Shown here piece after piece: positions 14,111 through 16,311 of a stretch of DNA of 16,311 bases (within the stretch, counting starts at the first letter, position 1; each line of letters starts with the position of its first letter). This stretch comes from an uncultured Clostridia bacterium (GTDB lineage: Bacteria; Bacillota; Clostridia; Oscillospirales; Ruminococcaceae), in NCBI GenBank assembly GCA_937891895.1, contig CALATN010000081.1, forward strand, positions 1 through 16,311, read 5' to 3'. Both the position numbers and the translations under genes were made by a program. The notes under the pieces are model-generated. The model was not told the DNA's origin, searched no databases, and worked only from the letters and a program-made list of their open reading frames with translations.

Positions 14111-15919
14111 ATGCGAAAAAAGAAGTACATACTTGTATCGGTTATAACTGCTTCCGCAGTGCTTATGTCAGGGTGTACATCGTTGATTGATAAGGCGTAC
14201 TATGGATATTTAAAGAATAAATTCAGATATGGAAGAGCGACTGAGCAGTTTGACAATGCGATAGAAAGCAACAATATTGAATGGCTTGATGAATTTTTTG
14301 CTGAATATCCTGATTTTGATGTGAATTACTGTGGTGAAATAGAACGTGAATACGGGCAGGCGGGCGCTTACCGTTACGAAACCTTTGATATTGTAACGAG
14401 AAACGGAAAAGAGTGCAACGAGGAGCTTGTAAACTATCTGATTGAAAAAGGACTCGACCCTGATTTAAATATCCGTATGGCACACGGCGGGAATATGCTT
14501 GTTCTTGCAAGCGGTGGAAGCAAGCAGCTCTTTGATATTCTTATGAATGAAGATGCTGATGTAAATTGTATTACAGGGGAAAATTCTCCATTGTATTATG
14601 CAAGCAGGAATTCCCTTGAAAAAACCAAACAGCTTATTGAAAAGGGTGCAAAGCTTGACGAGAATTTGTTCAAGAATTTTTCAATTGTAGGTACAGACCC
14701 TTATGCAAAGCAGTATCTTACGCAGTATTATATTGACAATGTCGGTGAGCCGCCTATAAACAATGCTGAAAAATATGCTGTTCTGGGTAAAAGCGAGCTG
14801 CTTATGGAGGAGCTTGAGAAAAAGCCTGAGCTTAATTATTCGGAAGAACAATTTGTGCATAATTACATTCTTTACTTCTGTGAGCCTGAGGTGTTCACGT
14901 TTTTCAGCGAGAATTATTCCGTGAATAAACAGGAAGTTGCGGGACAATTCCGTCAGCTTGCTCTTATGGGCAGGGATGATATGATTAAATACTGCTTAGA
15001 CAACGGATATGTCGACCCGACAGATTCATATTGCAAATCCTACGGTACAACTCTGCTTCATTATTACATCATTGAAAACAATGCAGAAATGTATGACTAT
15101 ATCCTTGAAAAAGATTTTTACGAAAAGGAAAACGCAGGCCTTGAATTGTTGAATGCCGCCTTTGAAAGCAGGGATATCAACGAGTTCAAGCGGATTGTGG
15201 ATTTTGCGTATGATATGTATGGCTTCACGGAATACAATTTTTGCTTTTTAAGCTGTGAAATTGAGTGGAGTGACTTTACAAAAGCGGCTATGGATTATTT
15301 AAAGGAAAGATACGGCCTGAGAATGCAATGCATTAACTTAGGCTGTCTGGATGTAAAAACCGCTGAGTATCTATACAATAATGGGAAGACGGTTTTTCCT
15401 TTGGATTTATCCAATGCTGTAGATAAGAATAATGTTGAAATGGTAAGGCTTGTTCTTGAACAGGGAGCAGACCCAAATCAGATGAACTACAGACTCCTCT
15501 TTTCACAGAATGACATTTTCAATAAGGATTTTGTTTATGATGTGGATTATGAAACGTTCATTGCCGAAAAAGAGAAAGACAATGGTCTGATTCGTTCAAG
15601 CTGTTTAGAGTCAGCAATTAACTGTGACTCTGAAATGGTACAGTTGTTTGTTGATTATGGAGCAGATTTGAGTGATGATGAACTTATGGTCAATGCAATA
15701 TATTCAGGTTCGTTCAAAACCTTTGAAATCCTCCACGAGGCAGGTGCTTCACTGGAATTTTGTCACGAGTTAAGTCAGGAAACCCTTCTTGACTTCGCAC
15801 GTCAAACAGGAAGAAAGGATATTGCAAAAATTCTTGAGGATGAAGGGGTCAAATCAGCAAGAATGCTCAAAGAAGATAAGACCATGCTTGATTATATATT
15901 GGAAGTATTGGAGTATTGA
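14111..15919 (+). CDS. Ankyrin-repeat lipoprotein
   Basis: The 602-residue product begins MRKKKYILVSVITASAVLMSGC, with lipobox MSGC and Cys22, so it is predicted to be anchored outside the membrane. Ankyrin-type helix pairs are visible at ~102-185 (ELVNYLIEKGLDPDLN, QLFDILMNEDADVN, KTKQLIEKGAKLD). More lie at ~438-570 (VEMVRLVLEQGADPNQ, SEMVQLFVDYGADLS, KTFEILHEAGASLE, and a terminal DIAKILEDEGVK). The middle (~190-435) is more divergent but keeps the helical spacing (DDMIKYCLDNGYVDP, EMYDYILEKDFYE), suggesting degenerate repeats along the whole chain. Ankyrin solenoids bind proteins; the partner is unknown. AAAGGGG precedes the start. The gene follows the lipoprotein operon after 121 bases, and the upstream region shares a leader motif with that operon. 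The stop is followed by one base and then the next start. Confidence 0.88.
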   Translation: MRKKKYILVSVITASAVLMSGCTSLIDKAYYGYLKNKFRYGRATEQFDNAIESNNIEWLDEFFAEYPDFDVNYCGEIEREYGQAGAYRYETFDIVTRNGKECNEELVNYLIEKGLDPDLNIRMAHGGNMLVLASGGSKQLFDILMNEDADVNCITGENSPLYYASRNSLEKTKQLIEKGAKLDENLFKNFSIVGTDPYAKQYLTQYYIDNVGEPPINNAEKYAVLGKSELLMEELEKKPELNYSEEQFVHNYILYFCEPEVFTFFSENYSVNKQEVAGQFRQLALMGRDDMIKYCLDNGYVDPTDSYCKSYGTTLLHYYIIENNAEMYDYILEKDFYEKENAGLELLNAAFESRDINEFKRIVDFAYDMYGFTEYNFCFLSCEIEWSDFTKAAMDYLKERYGLRMQCINLGCLDVKTAEYLYNNGKTVFPLDLSNAVDKNNVEMVRLVLEQGADPNQMNYRLLFSQNDIFNKDFVYDVDYETFIAEKEKDNGLIRSSCLESAINCDSEMVQLFVDYGADLSDDELMVNAIYSGSFKTFEILHEAGASLEFCHELSQETLLDFARQTGRKDIAKILEDEGVKSARMLKEDKTMLDYILEVLEY

Positions 15920-15920
15920 A

Positions 15921-16311
15921 ATGAAAAAAATCTGGTGTATGGCAGGGGCCGTTTTGTTGGCCTTTCCCACTTTTGCCCAAGAAACGATGAAAGGTCGTCC
16001 GGCGAGTTTTCAAACGCAAGACGGCTGGTCTATTTCTGCGCTTTATCAAGCAGCAGCACCGGAACAAAAAACGGTACTTTTGCTGCATGATGCAGGAAAA
16101 ACACATACTGATTTTGCTTCTTTTGCTGCCAAATTGGCAGAGAAAGGCTTTGGCTATTTGGCACTAGATTTACGCGGTCACGGCAAAAGCACGGGCAAAG
16201 GTGTTTACACTTCTTTTGCCAAAGAAGGCGTTGATAATGACTATAATAAAATGACGCGCGACATCAATGCCGCTATGGACTATTTGAAAGGCAAAGGCGT
16301 GGCGGAAGAAG
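15921..16311 (+). CDS. Alpha/beta hydrolase with N-terminal signal peptide (3' part outside the window)
   Basis: The open frame runs from ATG at 15921 to the window edge, giving 130 residues. It begins MKKIWCMAGAVLLAFPTFA, a short signal peptide with a likely signal-peptidase-I cut after Ala19, unlike the lipoprotein signals elsewhere here. The mature part shows the start of an alpha/beta hydrolase fold: a strand VLLLHDAG (52-59, oxyanion-hole type HD-x-G), helix FASFAAKLAEKG, strand GYLALDLRGHGKST (78-91), and an amphipathic region leading to DINAAMDYLKGKG. The nucleophile elbow GxSxG would lie beyond the window, so enzyme activity and substrate cannot be assigned. GGAG at 15910-15913, inside the end of the ankyrin gene, could serve as ribosome binding site. 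Codon choice (TTG for 6 of 11 leucines) differs from the neighbours. Confidence 0.75.
   Translation, partial: MKKIWCMAGAVLLAFPTFAQETMKGRPASFQTQDGWSISALYQAAAPEQKTVLLLHDAGKTHTDFASFAAKLAEKGFGYLALDLRGHGKSTGKGVYTSFAKEGVDNDYNKMTRDINAAMDYLKGKGVAEE

Overview
The window looks like chromosomal DNA of a low-to-moderate GC anaerobic Firmicute, most likely an Oscillospiraceae/Ruminococcus-type Clostridia. The signs are a CIRCE-controlled groES-groEL operon, a T-box leader in front of hisS, AAGGAG-type ribosome binding sites, canonical TTGACA/TATAAT promoters, many short-signal lipoproteins, and a BspA-type leucine-rich repeat protein. The genus is an inference; no rRNA is present.

Layout. Positions 1-801 hold the start of groEL (cut by the window edge), groES, the CIRCE operator and its promoter, all on the minus strand. 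Positions 851-5353 form one minus-strand transcription unit: promoter, T-box leader, hisS, a lipoprotein gene, aspS and an intrinsic terminator. The two synthetases are separated only by the lipoprotein gene, with gaps of about 20 bases. The T-box carries GAC, overlapped by CAC, as candidate specifier, and a UGGC antiterminator bulge that matches a G73 tRNA. Both point to tRNA-Asp rather than tRNA-His as the effector. Positions 5414-6694 hold another minus-strand lipoprotein gene with its own promoter, divergent from a plus-strand YaiI/YqxD (UPF0178) gene. A BspA-type LRR lipoprotein (7378-8265) converges on a minus-strand tspO, and one symmetric terminator lies between them.

Positions 8888-10574 form a plus-strand unit in which a 58-residue single-span membrane protein immediately precedes an NCS1-family nucleobase-type permease. 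A four-copy 23-bp tandem repeat with internal and flanking inverted symmetry follows the permease. Next is a two-gene lipoprotein operon (10772-13989) whose products share their signal and linker region and carry aspartate-rich, calcium-loop-like motifs. An ankyrin-repeat lipoprotein follows (14111-15919). From 15921 the sequence encodes the start of an alpha/beta hydrolase with a signal-peptidase-I type leader and a different codon style. This may be a transferred gene or a contig join.

The common thread of the accessory part is extracytoplasmic lipoproteins: six of the fourteen genes. Four of them share D-x-[DN]-x-[DN]-G loops, the FG-GAP/VCBS or EF-hand-like type. No mobile element gene, CRISPR array, tRNA or rRNA was seen. 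No complete novel defence or biosynthetic system is evident. The best candidates for something undescribed are the lipoprotein inside the hisS-aspS operon, the small membrane protein paired with the permease, and the 23-bp repeat block.
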